From: JAAFHN01 sp031421855
Lineage (GTDB): Bacteria > Pseudomonadota > Gammaproteobacteria > Burkholderiales > Burkholderiaceae_C
NCBI GenBank assembly: GCA_031421855.1
Contig: JANOPN010000182.1
Location: 15,758 to 79,757, forward strand
DNA length: 64,000 nt
Reading direction: 5' to 3'
Below are positions 41,664 through 51,539 of the stretch, one piece after another. How positions within the stretch are numbered: position 1 is the first letter of the stretch; each line of letters starts with the position of its first letter. The translations under genes were made by a program, and so were the position numbers. Under the pieces are notes generated by a model that made no database searches, was not told where the DNA came from, and saw nothing but the letters and a program-made list of their open reading frames with translations.

Positions 41664-43870
41664 GCCGAACCACCCAGAAGAAAAGCAGACCCACTCGAAT
41701 CGCACCGGCTTTGGTGCCGGTGTCGCTAAGCGTCATCTTGGCCGGTTGCGCCACGATTCCAGCCCCCGAGCCACTCGCAGCGGCGGTTGCGCCGACTGTC
41801 GCCAGCTCTTCCATCCCGGTTGACGATTCATTTTTGTGGCTCGAAGACGTGCAGGGTGAAAAAGCCATGGCCTGGGTTCGCGGTCAAAACCAGTTGTCGA
41901 CCGGGGTGCTCAAAGCGCGCCCCGAGTTCGTGACTGCGCGCGCCAAAGTGCTGGATATCTTGAACAGCAAAGACAAAATCGCGTATATCAACCGAATCGG
42001 CGACCATGTTTACAACCTATGGACCGACGCGGATCATCAGCGCGGTTTGTGGCGGCGCACGAGCCTCAGCCAATATCGGCAAGAAGGCACGCAGTGGGAA
42101 GTCGTGCTCGACATTGATGCCCTTGGCAAAGCCGAGGGCGAGAGTTGGGTTTGGGGTGGTGCAGACTGCCTCGCGCCCGGCTACCAGCGCTGCTTGATCA
42201 CGCTGTCAAGGGGCGGATCGGATGCTGGCGTGGTTCGTGAATTTGACCTAAAAACCAAATCGTTCGTTGCGGGAGGTTTTTCGCTGCCCGAGGCCAAGTC
42301 GGATGTGTCCTGGGTTGACGACAACACCTTGCATGTGGGCACTGATTTTGGCGAAGGTAGTATGACCAAGTCAGGCTACCCCCGCGTCATCAAGCAGTGG
42401 AAGCGCGGCACGCCCTTGGCACAGGCCAAGGCGGTGTTCGAGGTTCAAAACGCCGATGTGTACGCCTATGCTTACACGACGCGCGACCGGGGGTTTGAGC
42501 GCACGGTTTTTGGGCGGGGCATTGACTTTTACAACAGCGAAAACACCGTGCTTGTCAACGGAAAGATGGTAAAAATTGACAAGCCCTTGGACGCGAACTT
42601 CTCCCCGGTTCGCGAATGGGCGACGATCAGCTTGCGAAGCGACTGGGTGGTCAGCGGCAAAACCTACAAATCAGGCTCGCTGTTACTCACGAATTTTGAT
42701 GCCTACATGGCTGGTAAACGCGAGTTCACGGTGCTGTTTGAGCCGACCCCGACCGCGTCATTGTCTGGGCACACCTTCACGAAAAAACACGTCATCGTTG
42801 ACGTGTTGGACAACGTCAAGAGCCGCTTGATTGAGTGGACACAAGTCGCGGGCGTGTGGCGCAGTCGCGCGATTGCGGCGCCTGTAAACGGCACCATTGG
42901 TGTCTCAAGTTTTTACGACTCATCCTTGGCCGACGATCCGCTGGGTGATCAATACCTCATCACGTACAAAGACTTCTTGACGCCCGACTCCCTGATGCTC
43001 GGGCGTGCGGGCAGCGACGCGCGTGATGTGCTCAAGCAGTTGCCCAAACGCTTTGATGCCACGGGTATGTCGGTGCAGCAGCAATTTGCCACCAGCGCCG
43101 ATGGCACCCGAATCCCGTATTTCATCGTCTCGCCAAAAGGGGTTCGCACTGACGGTACGAATCCGACTCTTTTGTACGGATACGGTGGATTTCAAGTCAG
43201 TGAACAGCCTTGGTACTCCGGCTCTTGGGGCAACAACTGGCTGGCGGCAGGTGGCGTTTTTGTGGTCGCCAACATTCGCGGCGGGGGCGAGTTTGGACCC
43301 AATTGGCACCAAGCGGCCATCAAGGACAAGAAGCAGCGTAGCTACGACGACTTCATTGCAGTCGCGCAAGATTTGATTGAACGCAAAGTAACCAGCCCCA
43401 AACAGCTGGGCATCATGGGCGGCAGTAACGGTGGCCTGCTGGTGGGAGCGGTTGCGATGCAGCGCCCCGAGCTGTTCAACGCTGTGGTTTGCCAAGTGCC
43501 GCTCTTGGACATGAAGCGATATCATTTGCTGCTCGCTGGCGACAGTTGGAAGGCCGAATACGGCGATCCGGATGATCCGGCTCAGTGGGCGACACTGGCG
43601 AAATTTTCACCGTATCAAAACGTGAAGACGGGCGTCAAGTACCCACGCGTGTTTTTCAATACCAGCACCAAAGACGATCGTGTTCACCCCGGTCACGCCC
43701 GGAAAATGGTTGCCAAAATGCAGTCGCAAGGCCACGATGTTTTGTATTTCGAAAACATCGAAGGCGGTCACGGCGGGGCGGCTGACAATTCCCAGCGCGC
43801 GGACCTGCTCGGCTTGGAATTCGCCTATTTGTGGATGCAACTGGGGCGCAACCAAGAAACTGCGAACTAG
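41660..43870 (+). CDS. Prolyl oligopeptidase-family serine peptidase (S9A), lipoprotein
   Basis: Tandem paralogue of the preceding peptidase, 736 residues. Here the N-terminus ends in a lipobox (SVILAGC), so it should be membrane-anchored. The propeller and hydrolase domains align along the whole length with gene 1 (shared words NIRGGGEFGP, QRSYDDFIAVAQDLI). The catalytic serine is Ser589 in MGGSNGGLLVGA, the aspartate in TSTKDDRVHPGH and the histidine in EGGHGGAAD. The ATGA overlap with gene 1 implies coupled translation of one soluble and one anchored enzyme. Confidence 0.94.
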   Translation: MSRTTQKKSRPTRIAPALVPVSLSVILAGCATIPAPEPLAAAVAPTVASSSIPVDDSFLWLEDVQGEKAMAWVRGQNQLSTGVLKARPEFVTARAKVLDILNSKDKIAYINRIGDHVYNLWTDADHQRGLWRRTSLSQYRQEGTQWEVVLDIDALGKAEGESWVWGGADCLAPGYQRCLITLSRGGSDAGVVREFDLKTKSFVAGGFSLPEAKSDVSWVDDNTLHVGTDFGEGSMTKSGYPRVIKQWKRGTPLAQAKAVFEVQNADVYAYAYTTRDRGFERTVFGRGIDFYNSENTVLVNGKMVKIDKPLDANFSPVREWATISLRSDWVVSGKTYKSGSLLLTNFDAYMAGKREFTVLFEPTPTASLSGHTFTKKHVIVDVLDNVKSRLIEWTQVAGVWRSRAIAAPVNGTIGVSSFYDSSLADDPLGDQYLITYKDFLTPDSLMLGRAGSDARDVLKQLPKRFDATGMSVQQQFATSADGTRIPYFIVSPKGVRTDGTNPTLLYGYGGFQVSEQPWYSGSWGNNWLAAGGVFVVANIRGGGEFGPNWHQAAIKDKKQRSYDDFIAVAQDLIERKVTSPKQLGIMGGSNGGLLVGAVAMQRPELFNAVVCQVPLLDMKRYHLLLAGDSWKAEYGDPDDPAQWATLAKFSPYQNVKTGVKYPRVFFNTSTKDDRVHPGHARKMVAKMQSQGHDVLYFENIEGGHGGAADNSQRADLLGLEFAYLWMQLGRNQETAN

Positions 43871-43905
43871 GCAACAGCCTCGCGTTCCAAAGTCATTCAG
43901 GCGCG

Positions 43906-46749
43906 CTAAACGCCCGAATTGCGCCCCGATTGAATGAAGCGGCGCACATGGGCCAGTAGCTCGATGTCGGTGTACGGCTTGGTCAGGTACAGATCAATGC
44001 CTGCATCCAGTCCAAGTTGGCGGTGTTTTTCTGTGGCGCGTGAGGTGATCATGATGACTGGCAGCGATTCCCAGTCTGGTAGCTCACGAACGCGCCGGGT
44101 GAGCTCCAAGCCATTCATGTTGGGCATCTCTAAGTCGGTGACCACGACGGCGGGCTTGCGCTCACGCAAGCGTTCTAGGGCTTGAATGCCGTCAATGGCG
44201 GTAATGGCTTCGAAGCCTGCATCTTCCAGCATTTGTGCCATCGATTTGCGCACTGACAACGCGTCGTCGACCACCAACACTGCAGTGCGTTGAACTTCTA
44301 AGCGCTTTCGCAGAGCCAAGTTGGGGCCGCGCTGCGCACCACCTAAGCGAGCGACCCGCTCGAGCGCGACGACGTCCAACAAAAACAATGGGTTGCCGTC
44401 TGTGCGCTGAGAGGCCGCCACAACGCCTGGCACCCGGCGAAGCACCGCGCCCAACTCTTGAAGCACCAATTCGCGGCTTTCAACGATGGCGTCCACCGCC
44501 AACGCCACATGCCCACTCATGCCGCGAACGATGACAACTGACTTTTTGGTCAACTGATCTGTGCTCAACGTGTTCGCATCAAAGCCCAGCCACTGAGCGA
44601 GAGAAAACCCAGGATACGACTTGCCATCAAACGCAAACGCCAGTGTCGCCCCGTGGGGGGTGAAATCGCCTTGCCCAGCGGCCAAACCGACCACGACTTG
44701 ATCGGACGACAGCGCCAAAAGCTCACCTTCGCTGCGCACAATCAGCGCATGCACGGAGCCGGCCGATACGGGCACGTGCATGACAAATCGCGTGCCTCTA
44801 CCGTGTTCAAACTCAATGTCGATTCGACCTTTGAGCGCCCGAAGTCGATCGGCCACCACATCCAAGCCAACGCCCCGCCCCGAAACCTCGGTGACCGTGT
44901 CGCGGGTCGAAAACCCGGCGCGCAAAATCAAACGCGCGATTTCTTCGTCGGGTAAGTTGGTCGTCGCAGGAATCAATCCGTAACCGACTGCTTTCTCGAA
45001 AATCGTCATCAAGTCCAAGCCGCGACCATCGTCTGAGCAAGTCAGGCGGACCTCTTGGCCAACCCGTTCAAATCGCAAGGTGACAACACCCTCGGTGGTT
45101 TTGCGCAACACCGTGCGCTCCTCGGGCGGCTCAATGCCATGATCGACCGCGTTTCGAAGCAAATGCAACAGTGGATCGGTGAGACGCTGAAGCACGTCCG
45201 AGTCCATCGTGACTGACTCGCCAATGACTTCAAGCCGAGCGAGCTTGTTGGTCGTCGCTGCCGTTTGCAACACGTTGCGGCGCAGGCGTGCAACAACGGT
45301 TCGAACGGGCACCAAGCGAGCATCAATCAGTTCACGATACTGATCTTTAAGCGATACATGGTGTTCACGAAGCATCGCCAACAAACGCTCGGTCTCGGCT
45401 CTGGCCTGTTGTGCCAGCTCGAGCTCATCTTGAGCGGCTTCCGCAACGAAACGAGTCACGGTGTGCAAGGTGTCGTAGCGGTCCATCTCAAGCGGGTCAA
45501 GCCGCTCGCCGGCTTCACGCTTTTCGCTGAGCGTCACAGCTTGCTTCTCGACCGATAACTCCAATTCACGCAAACGCGCGCTGAGGTTGTGGTGGTTGAT
45601 TTCTAGTCGCTGCAGCCGATCAACGGTCGCCCTGGCAAATTGCGTGTAGCGGTCGGCGTAGACGAGTGATTGACCCGCGCGGCGCATCAAGCGGTTGAGG
45701 CGGTCTGTGCCCACGCGCAGTTGATCACCAGCCAAGTTCGCGGCAGGATTTGCCGCGATTTGAGCTGCCTCAACCGGCGGCGAGTCGGTTTGTTCGATGG
45801 CTGCCGTGATGGCCAGTGCAAGCGGGTCGGGTGCGAACTCCTCAGACTCGCCTTCGCGGATCGCGTTAGCCCAATCGATCAGGCGTTGCAACACAGGCAA
45901 CGCATGTGCAGGAGCGCCGTCTTCGCCTTGCAAAAAGCCAACCATCTGGGCCAGGCATTCAATTGCTGCCGAGGCATCTCGCGCCATAGGCGCAGGAATC
46001 TGCTCGCCTTCAACCGATCGCTCAATGGCGTGGTCAAAAATGTCTTCGACTCGGTGGGCGACACGGCCAATGCCAGGCAAGCCGATGATGTTGCCACTGC
46101 CTTTGAACGTGTGCGCAATTCGCTGCGCTTCTTGCAATTGCGCAGGCGTGATTTGCGCGGTGAGTAACAAGCGCCCAAACTCAGACAGGCGCTCGACCTG
46201 CGGCGTTGCATCGACCAAAAAGGTGCCAAAAAGCTGCTCATCGACATTGGTCATCGCCAACGAAACATCGTCAGCTGTTGCCGGCTCAATGGCTGCGTTT
46301 TCTGATGCAAGCACGTCGTCTGGCAGGTTTGGCGCGACCGCCAACATGGCCGCCAATTCGAGCAACGCTGCTTCGTCGGTCGATTCGGGCGACGATTTCA
46401 AATAGTCAATGACCGCTTTCACCCCTTGCGGGCTGGCGGGGGCATCGAGGTATGCGACGGCCGGCTTGCCCCAGTTAGCAAGCCAAGCTAAGGCAAGTGG
46501 TTGGACCGCCGCACCTTCGCTGGCGCGCGCTTTGGCAAAGCTTGCAAGTTGCTCTAAAAACGCGGCAAACCCTTGCAGTCCCACCATTTCGCCAGCTTGC
46601 CCGGATCGAGTCCAGCAATCGAGCAAATCAGTTACCGCAGCTTTGGGTTTTGAGGGCTCAGCTCGCCACGCGCGCATCGCCTCATCTGACGCCTCAAGCT
46701 GCGCATCAAAGTCTTCTCGCAGCAGGCTTAGGAGGTCACTGAGTTGCAT
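43906..46749 (-). CDS. Hybrid CheA-like histidine kinase of a twitching-type chemosensory system (ChpA/PilL-like)
   Basis: A 947-residue kinase. Domains seen in order: an Hpt domain with AHTFKGSGNIIGLPG (phospho-histidine, around residue 215), a helical dimerisation region about 350-490, CheA-type ATPase with LLRNAVDHGIEPPEER, CSDDGRGLD and GVGLDVVADRL, a CheW-like domain, and a C-terminal receiver (VVTDLEMPNMNGLELT). It is much shorter than Pseudomonas ChpA and shows one clear Hpt site. It is the last gene of the pilG/H/I/J-like operon. The start ATG 46749 was chosen over an upstream codon at 46782. Confidence 0.92.
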   Translation of the reverse strand: MQLSDLLSLLREDFDAQLEASDEAMRAWRAEPSKPKAAVTDLLDCWTRSGQAGEMVGLQGFAAFLEQLASFAKARASEGAAVQPLALAWLANWGKPAVAYLDAPASPQGVKAVIDYLKSSPESTDEAALLELAAMLAVAPNLPDDVLASENAAIEPATADDVSLAMTNVDEQLFGTFLVDATPQVERLSEFGRLLLTAQITPAQLQEAQRIAHTFKGSGNIIGLPGIGRVAHRVEDIFDHAIERSVEGEQIPAPMARDASAAIECLAQMVGFLQGEDGAPAHALPVLQRLIDWANAIREGESEEFAPDPLALAITAAIEQTDSPPVEAAQIAANPAANLAGDQLRVGTDRLNRLMRRAGQSLVYADRYTQFARATVDRLQRLEINHHNLSARLRELELSVEKQAVTLSEKREAGERLDPLEMDRYDTLHTVTRFVAEAAQDELELAQQARAETERLLAMLREHHVSLKDQYRELIDARLVPVRTVVARLRRNVLQTAATTNKLARLEVIGESVTMDSDVLQRLTDPLLHLLRNAVDHGIEPPEERTVLRKTTEGVVTLRFERVGQEVRLTCSDDGRGLDLMTIFEKAVGYGLIPATTNLPDEEIARLILRAGFSTRDTVTEVSGRGVGLDVVADRLRALKGRIDIEFEHGRGTRFVMHVPVSAGSVHALIVRSEGELLALSSDQVVVGLAAGQGDFTPHGATLAFAFDGKSYPGFSLAQWLGFDANTLSTDQLTKKSVVIVRGMSGHVALAVDAIVESRELVLQELGAVLRRVPGVVAASQRTDGNPLFLLDVVALERVARLGGAQRGPNLALRKRLEVQRTAVLVVDDALSVRKSMAQMLEDAGFEAITAIDGIQALERLRERKPAVVVTDLEMPNMNGLELTRRVRELPDWESLPVIMITSRATEKHRQLGLDAGIDLYLTKPYTDIELLAHVRRFIQSGRNSGV

Positions 46750-46824
46750 GGACACCCCATGACCGGTGGGCCCATTCAGCAAACTGCTTCATTCGGTTAA
46801 ACACGATCATCACGAGTGGGTGAC

Positions 46825-49344
46825 TCAGGTGCCAGACTGGGATGGCAAGCGGAATTGACCCACCGACTGCGACAGTTGGCTGGCAATCTCACCCAGCAGC
46901 ACTGCCGTGCGAGACTGCGCTTCAATGGCGTTTGATGTCTGCTCGGTGCCTTCGTTGATGTCCCGAATGGAGGCCTGTAAGGTCTGCGCCAATTCGGTTT
47001 GGGTGGTTGAGAACCCAGCGATTTGACGCACCAGCGACACGAGCTGTTCGGTGTTGGCCTGTGTCTGGGTCATTTGGTTGCCGGCGCGCTGCGCAGAGTC
47101 GGTTTGCTTGACCACGTCGGTGATCAGTCGGTTCACCGTGAACAGTGTTTCATTGGTCTCAGCCTGAATGTTCGACACGAGCTGCGCGATTTGTGCAGTT
47201 GCTTGGCGTGATGAATCAGACAGTCGTTGAACCTCTTCGGCCACAACTGCAAAACCTCGCCCGGCTTCGCCAGCGGTGGCGGCTTGCATGGAGGCGTTCA
47301 GCGCGAGCACATGGGTGCGTTCCGAGATCGTGTTGATCAGGTTCACCGCCGACGAAATCTCTTGACTGCGTTCGCCCAGACGTTTGAAACGCTTTTCCAT
47401 TTCAGACATCGACTCGCGCAGAGACTCCATGCCCTGCACCGTATCGCGCACCGCGCCAAGAGCCGCTTGAGTTGACAGCGCCGTTTGGGCTGCGGCTTGG
47501 TTTGATGTGTCCGACAGTGCGGACACCTTCACCAATTGCTCGGTTGCCAGATTCAAGCTCATCGACATCTCGGCCAAGGCCTGGCGTTCGCGTGCGGCGG
47601 TTTGTTGCACCAATTCGCCCTGTTGTCGAACCGAGCTTGAGGCGTCGGTCACTTGCATCGAGATGTTTTGCACCTCGCTCAGCGTTCTCGCGGTCTCGTC
47701 AGTGAGTTGGTTCACTGACGACGACACCGTACCGATGATGTCCTCAGTGACGGGCGCACGTGCCGTCAGGTCGCGACCGGACAGCTGGAACACGGTTTGC
47801 AGCAAGGCAATCACCGAGTTATTGATCGTGTCGTTTTCGTGGGCCGCTTTTTGGAGTGAATTGATCCGCTCGTCGAGCAAGTTGTCGAACGATCGGCCCA
47901 AATCACCAATCTCGTCTTTCTCTTTCAGGTTTGATCGAGCCTCTAAATCGCCCTGAGCGATGGCACCCACCGTGTCGGTTAAGGTTTGAATGGGTTTTAA
48001 GAACCTGCGCAAGAAGACCGTGACGGCTATACCGGCGATGGCGATCACAGCCAAGCTGACGAGCAAGGCGCGAAGCAGTGTCGAGCGGTCCAATTCTCGC
48101 AATGGGGCTTGGGCTTCGTCGGCATCGATCTTTGCGACGATGGCCCATTGCAAGTTGGCAGCATTGAGCGGCGCATACGCCCCGAGTACCGACGCGCCTC
48201 GATAGTCCGTGAATTGCGAGAACCCGACCCCGCCAGCCGCTGCCAATTTAGTCGCCTCGGACTCAACCTTTACCAAGCCGACAGTTGACTCGCGGCGGGT
48301 GATTGCATTGGTGATCTCAGGTGTCAACTGAGCTTTAATTTGCTCGAGGAAGGAGGCGCGTTGCTCTTTCACGGCCAAATAGCGCGCATTGGATCGCATC
48401 TTGAAGTCTTGGCCGACCACAAATACGTCGCCCGTCTCACCCAGACCAATGTCTTTCCAACCCTTGTTGGAGCTCAAAACCTCGGAGATTTTGTCAATGG
48501 GGTATTGCATGGCTAGCACGCCGATTTGCTTGTCGCCGTCGTAGATAGGGACGGCGGCAAATGATGCCGGGTCATTGTAGGAAGCCAAGTAGGGCGCGAA
48601 ATCGCTGAGATAGGAGTCCGTTTTCTTGGATGCTTTCTTAACCGCTTGGTACGCTTCGTCGAGTTTGGTTTTTGCTGCGATGCCGTCTTTGAGGCTGGAT
48701 GCGAAGTCCAACTCTTTAAACACGGTGTAGACGATTTGATCGGTCTCGGAGTCGATCAAAAAGATGTCGTAAAACCCAAAGATCTTTTGCGCTTGCTCCA
48801 AACTGGGGTGAAATGTTGCGTGCGCTTTGTTATACGCAAAATCGCCTTCCGCGGCGTTCATTCGCTCCTTTTGGCCGAGCAAATTGGCATTTTTGAAAAT
48901 GAATGCGTTTTGCAGGGCGACGGCGGATGCATCTCGTTTGTTGGCGAAGTCAACCAAATTCGCAGGCGAAGCAGTTCCGTTTCGAGCGGTGAACTCTTTG
49001 CCAAACTCATCCTTGACGTAGGCTTGAGCGGCTAATTTGGCGGCTTCAGTGTCGATCGCTATGTCTTTGGCGGCCGTTGCCGCCGCCGACTTGAGCGCCC
49101 GCATCGCCTCGATGGTTGAACGCTGGGCTGCTAATGCACGCAGGTCGGTTACCCGCCCTTCAATTTCATCTTTCAGCTGCTGCGCCTTGGTGTCTCGCAA
49201 AGACTGCAGTTGTAGTTGAATGCCGTTATTGATGACATCGTCGGCCTGTGAGGACGCATTTTGCCAGAGCAATCCCGCCGTAATGGCAACCGGGATCAGG
49301 GTGAGCGCCGCAGCGCCAAGCAGCATTTTTTGCCGAATATTCAT
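46825..49344 (-). CDS. PilJ-like methyl-accepting chemotaxis protein
   Basis: An 839-residue transducer: N-terminal membrane helix (LLGAAALTLIPVAITAGLLW), large periplasmic sensory region (about 30-390, double-Cache-like with VPIYDGDKQIGVLAMQ), second membrane helix near 395-415, HAMP domain, and a signalling domain. The hairpin tip ISERTHVLALNASMQAAT is the variant typical of PilJ rather than of flagellar receptors. It probably feeds surface or chemical signals to the ChpA-like kinase to control type IV pili. No pilus structural genes are in the window. Confidence 0.93.
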   Translation of the reverse strand: MNIRQKMLLGAAALTLIPVAITAGLLWQNASSQADDVINNGIQLQLQSLRDTKAQQLKDEIEGRVTDLRALAAQRSTIEAMRALKSAAATAAKDIAIDTEAAKLAAQAYVKDEFGKEFTARNGTASPANLVDFANKRDASAVALQNAFIFKNANLLGQKERMNAAEGDFAYNKAHATFHPSLEQAQKIFGFYDIFLIDSETDQIVYTVFKELDFASSLKDGIAAKTKLDEAYQAVKKASKKTDSYLSDFAPYLASYNDPASFAAVPIYDGDKQIGVLAMQYPIDKISEVLSSNKGWKDIGLGETGDVFVVGQDFKMRSNARYLAVKEQRASFLEQIKAQLTPEITNAITRRESTVGLVKVESEATKLAAAGGVGFSQFTDYRGASVLGAYAPLNAANLQWAIVAKIDADEAQAPLRELDRSTLLRALLVSLAVIAIAGIAVTVFLRRFLKPIQTLTDTVGAIAQGDLEARSNLKEKDEIGDLGRSFDNLLDERINSLQKAAHENDTINNSVIALLQTVFQLSGRDLTARAPVTEDIIGTVSSSVNQLTDETARTLSEVQNISMQVTDASSSVRQQGELVQQTAARERQALAEMSMSLNLATEQLVKVSALSDTSNQAAAQTALSTQAALGAVRDTVQGMESLRESMSEMEKRFKRLGERSQEISSAVNLINTISERTHVLALNASMQAATAGEAGRGFAVVAEEVQRLSDSSRQATAQIAQLVSNIQAETNETLFTVNRLITDVVKQTDSAQRAGNQMTQTQANTEQLVSLVRQIAGFSTTQTELAQTLQASIRDINEGTEQTSNAIEAQSRTAVLLGEIASQLSQSVGQFRLPSQSGT

Positions 49345-49407
49345 GGTGTTTTACCTTCTTAGCGCAGCAAGGGTCAGGATTTTGTTATGTCGATGAATTG
49401 TCGTGGG

Positions 49408-49902
49408 TTAGCCGGACATGAGTGCTAGCATTTCTGTGAGCTTTGTTCCATCGATTTCAATGTAGGTTTCGCCGCTGTCGTTGGTCGCCATGCCGCGGGC
49501 TACGGACCGAATGCTGGCAGGAATGTAGGCGATTTGTTCGCCGTCTTTGGGCGTGTATCGGATCATTTGCGGTCTGCGACTGAAGATGATCGCGATGGCA
49601 TCGGTACCGGTCCCACCAACGAGCAGGCGTTGGCCTGGCTGCCTAACGAACGGCGTCGCTTGCGGCGAGATGAGGCGAACCAAATCGATCACCGGCAGCA
49701 AATCACCGTCGATGTTGGTGGCACCGACAAGCCACTCGCTGGCTTGCGGTACCGCGACCAACTCAAAGTTATCGACGATGTTTCGGGACCAACCGAATTC
49801 AAATGCAAGCGCCCACGCTCCGCAAACAATGCCTTGGGCGATCCTCATTGGCTGCGTCGGCGCTTCAGCCAACGCGCTTTCAATGCTCGCTGAATGGGTC
49901 AA
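49408..49902 (-). CDS. CheW-like scaffold protein (PilI-like)
   Basis: A 164-residue CheW-domain protein linking receptor to kinase. Seen: WLVGATNIDGDLLPVIDLVRL, the CheW hallmark, and LVGGTGTDAIAIIFSR. It starts with TTG at 49902, 8 bp after the preceding stop; the first in-frame ATG is 18 codons in and would cut the first strand. Its place between the pilH-like and pilJ-like genes is the normal order of this operon type. Confidence 0.87.
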   Translation of the reverse strand: MTHSASIESALAEAPTQPMRIAQGIVCGAWALAFEFGWSRNIVDNFELVAVPQASEWLVGATNIDGDLLPVIDLVRLISPQATPFVRQPGQRLLVGGTGTDAIAIIFSRRPQMIRYTPKDGEQIAYIPASIRSVARGMATNDSGETYIEIDGTKLTEMLALMSG

Positions 49903-49910
49903 GACGTCGC

Positions 49911-50261
49911 TCAGAGCTGCTCAATGATTTGTTCGGGAGCGTAGGGCTTGGTGACATAACCCTTTGCGCCCAGCATCTGTGCAAATACGCGATCGGCTTT
50001 TTGGTCTTTGGATGTGACAAACACGACGGGGATGCCCTTGGTGGTTGGGTCTTGCGACAACTGCCTAACGGCCGAGAAGCCATCCAAGCCGGGCATGTTG
50101 ACGTCCATCATGATGAGTTGCGGCAGCTCACGCTTGGCGACAGCTACGGCATCAGCACCAGAAGTGGCCGTCACGACGATCGCGCCCGCATCGGACAAGA
50201 TGCGTTGCAGGTTTTGAATATCGACTGGCGAGTCGTCGACGATCATGACTTTTTTGATCAT
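49911..50261 (-). CDS. CheY-like response regulator (PilH-like)
   Basis: A 116-residue stand-alone receiver. MIKKVMIVDDSPVDIQNLQ gives the acidic pair, LIMMDVNMPGLDGF the phosphorylation aspartate near residue 52, VFVTSKDQKAD the Thr/Ser switch, and GYVTKPYAPEQI the lysine. GGAG precedes ATG 50261. In related systems PilH modulates pilus retraction; by position this is the equivalent. Confidence 0.93.
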   Translation of the reverse strand: MIKKVMIVDDSPVDIQNLQRILSDAGAIVVTATSGADAVAVAKRELPQLIMMDVNMPGLDGFSAVRQLSQDPTTKGIPVVFVTSKDQKADRVFAQMLGAKGYVTKPYAPEQIIEQL

Positions 50262-50307
50262 TTAGTTGTCTCCGTTGTGAGAAATCAAGAGTGAGGGTGC
50301 GATGGCC

Positions 50308-51342
50308 TTAGCGTAAGCCAGAAACGGGCCGTGTGGCAGAGAAGTTGTTGGCTGTTTGCGTGTCGTGGTCGGCCAGCACTTTGATGAGCGCGGCTTCAGC
50401 CAAGGGCTTGGTCAAGTAGGAATCCGCGCCAGCCAATGTGCCGCGAATTTTGTCGATTGAGCCGCCTCGGCTTGACAGCATCACCACGACGGGCGCGCCG
50501 CTTGCGTGCTTTTGCTTTTTGATCATCCGGCAGGTTTGGTATCCGTCGATTCCGGGCATCATGACATCGAGAAATACAAACTTGTATGCCCGCGCCTGGG
50601 TCATTTGTACGGCTTGCTCGCCGGTGCTTGCGAGCTCGACGCTGTAGCCAAAGCGTTGGAGTCGACCCTGCATGAATCTCAGCACGATGTCGCTGTCGTC
50701 CACAACCAAGATCAAGTCATCATCGTCTTTTGCACTGCGGCTGTCGCTGACGACCGCGCTGGACGCGACTGTTATCGGTGACTGCGAATTGCCAAAGCCG
50801 AGCAAGCCACCGCTTCGCGAGCTTTGAAACGCTTGCGACGCGGCTTGAACCGAGCTCCGTGCAGTGGATGGCGGTGGTGCGGGCTGGGGAGCCAATCCCA
50901 AACTTGCTGTCGGTTGCGTCGCCTGCGGCTGGAATGTTGGCGTGGGCGCGGCTGAGTGTGCTGACGTCCAAGTCGGTGCAGCGGCAACCGGCGGCACAGC
51001 GATTGCCGGCATCGACATGTCCGCACTGACAGACGCTTTACCCATCAGCAGGCGCTCAATCATGTCGAGCACGGCAAGCAGTCGAATGGGCCGCGGCATG
51101 ACCGTCCACGGCGTGCCGTGACCGTTCGCACCAATCAAAATCACTTGGGCCGCGGGTGAGCGCAAGGCTAGGTCTCGCACCACCGCTTCATTGTCAGCAT
51201 TAACCACCAACACGTGGGCTGATGCAGGGTCGGCAACGATGGCATAGCCGGGTGGGCGACGTCCGGCTAGGCGAAAAAATGACTCTAGGGTCATGGTCTC
51301 AAACGGGCTGAAGCCGATGAGAGCGGTTAGTCGAATGGTCAT
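50308..51342 (-). CDS. Two-domain response regulator (PilG position), unusual N-terminal domain
   Basis: First gene of the chemosensory operon, 344 residues. A C-terminal receiver (about 225-340) is complete: LILVVDDSDIVLRFMQ, FVFLDVMMPGIDGYQ, VVMLSSRGG and SYLTKPLAEA. The first 105 residues form a separate alpha/beta-like domain (IRLTALIGFSPFETMTLESF, then HVLVVNADNEAVVRD) that looks like a degenerate receiver without the phosphorylation site; a Pro/Ala/Ser/Thr-rich linker joins them. Classical PilG is a single receiver, so the extra domain is notable. The ATG 51342 start is preferred; the frame is open to 51411. Confidence 0.85.
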   Translation of the reverse strand: MTIRLTALIGFSPFETMTLESFFRLAGRRPPGYAIVADPASAHVLVVNADNEAVVRDLALRSPAAQVILIGANGHGTPWTVMPRPIRLLAVLDMIERLLMGKASVSADMSMPAIAVPPVAAAPTWTSAHSAAPTPTFQPQATQPTASLGLAPQPAPPPSTARSSVQAASQAFQSSRSGGLLGFGNSQSPITVASSAVVSDSRSAKDDDDLILVVDDSDIVLRFMQGRLQRFGYSVELASTGEQAVQMTQARAYKFVFLDVMMPGIDGYQTCRMIKKQKHASGAPVVVMLSSRGGSIDKIRGTLAGADSYLTKPLAEAALIKVLADHDTQTANNFSATRPVSGLR

Positions 51343-51539
51343 TGGATGAAATCTTGTGCAGGAGGCTGATACGTTTGGAGTAATTTCAACAGGAAGTCGC
51401 CAATCTGACAAGTGAGAAAGTACGTATGAAGGAGCAGCAAGATTGCCTTGCGTGACTTATGCTCCGCGAAGTGGGTGCTTTTGCAACGCTTTGTAAGCTA
51501 GCTAACACGAATTCATTACTCCGAAAAAGGGATCCTGAC

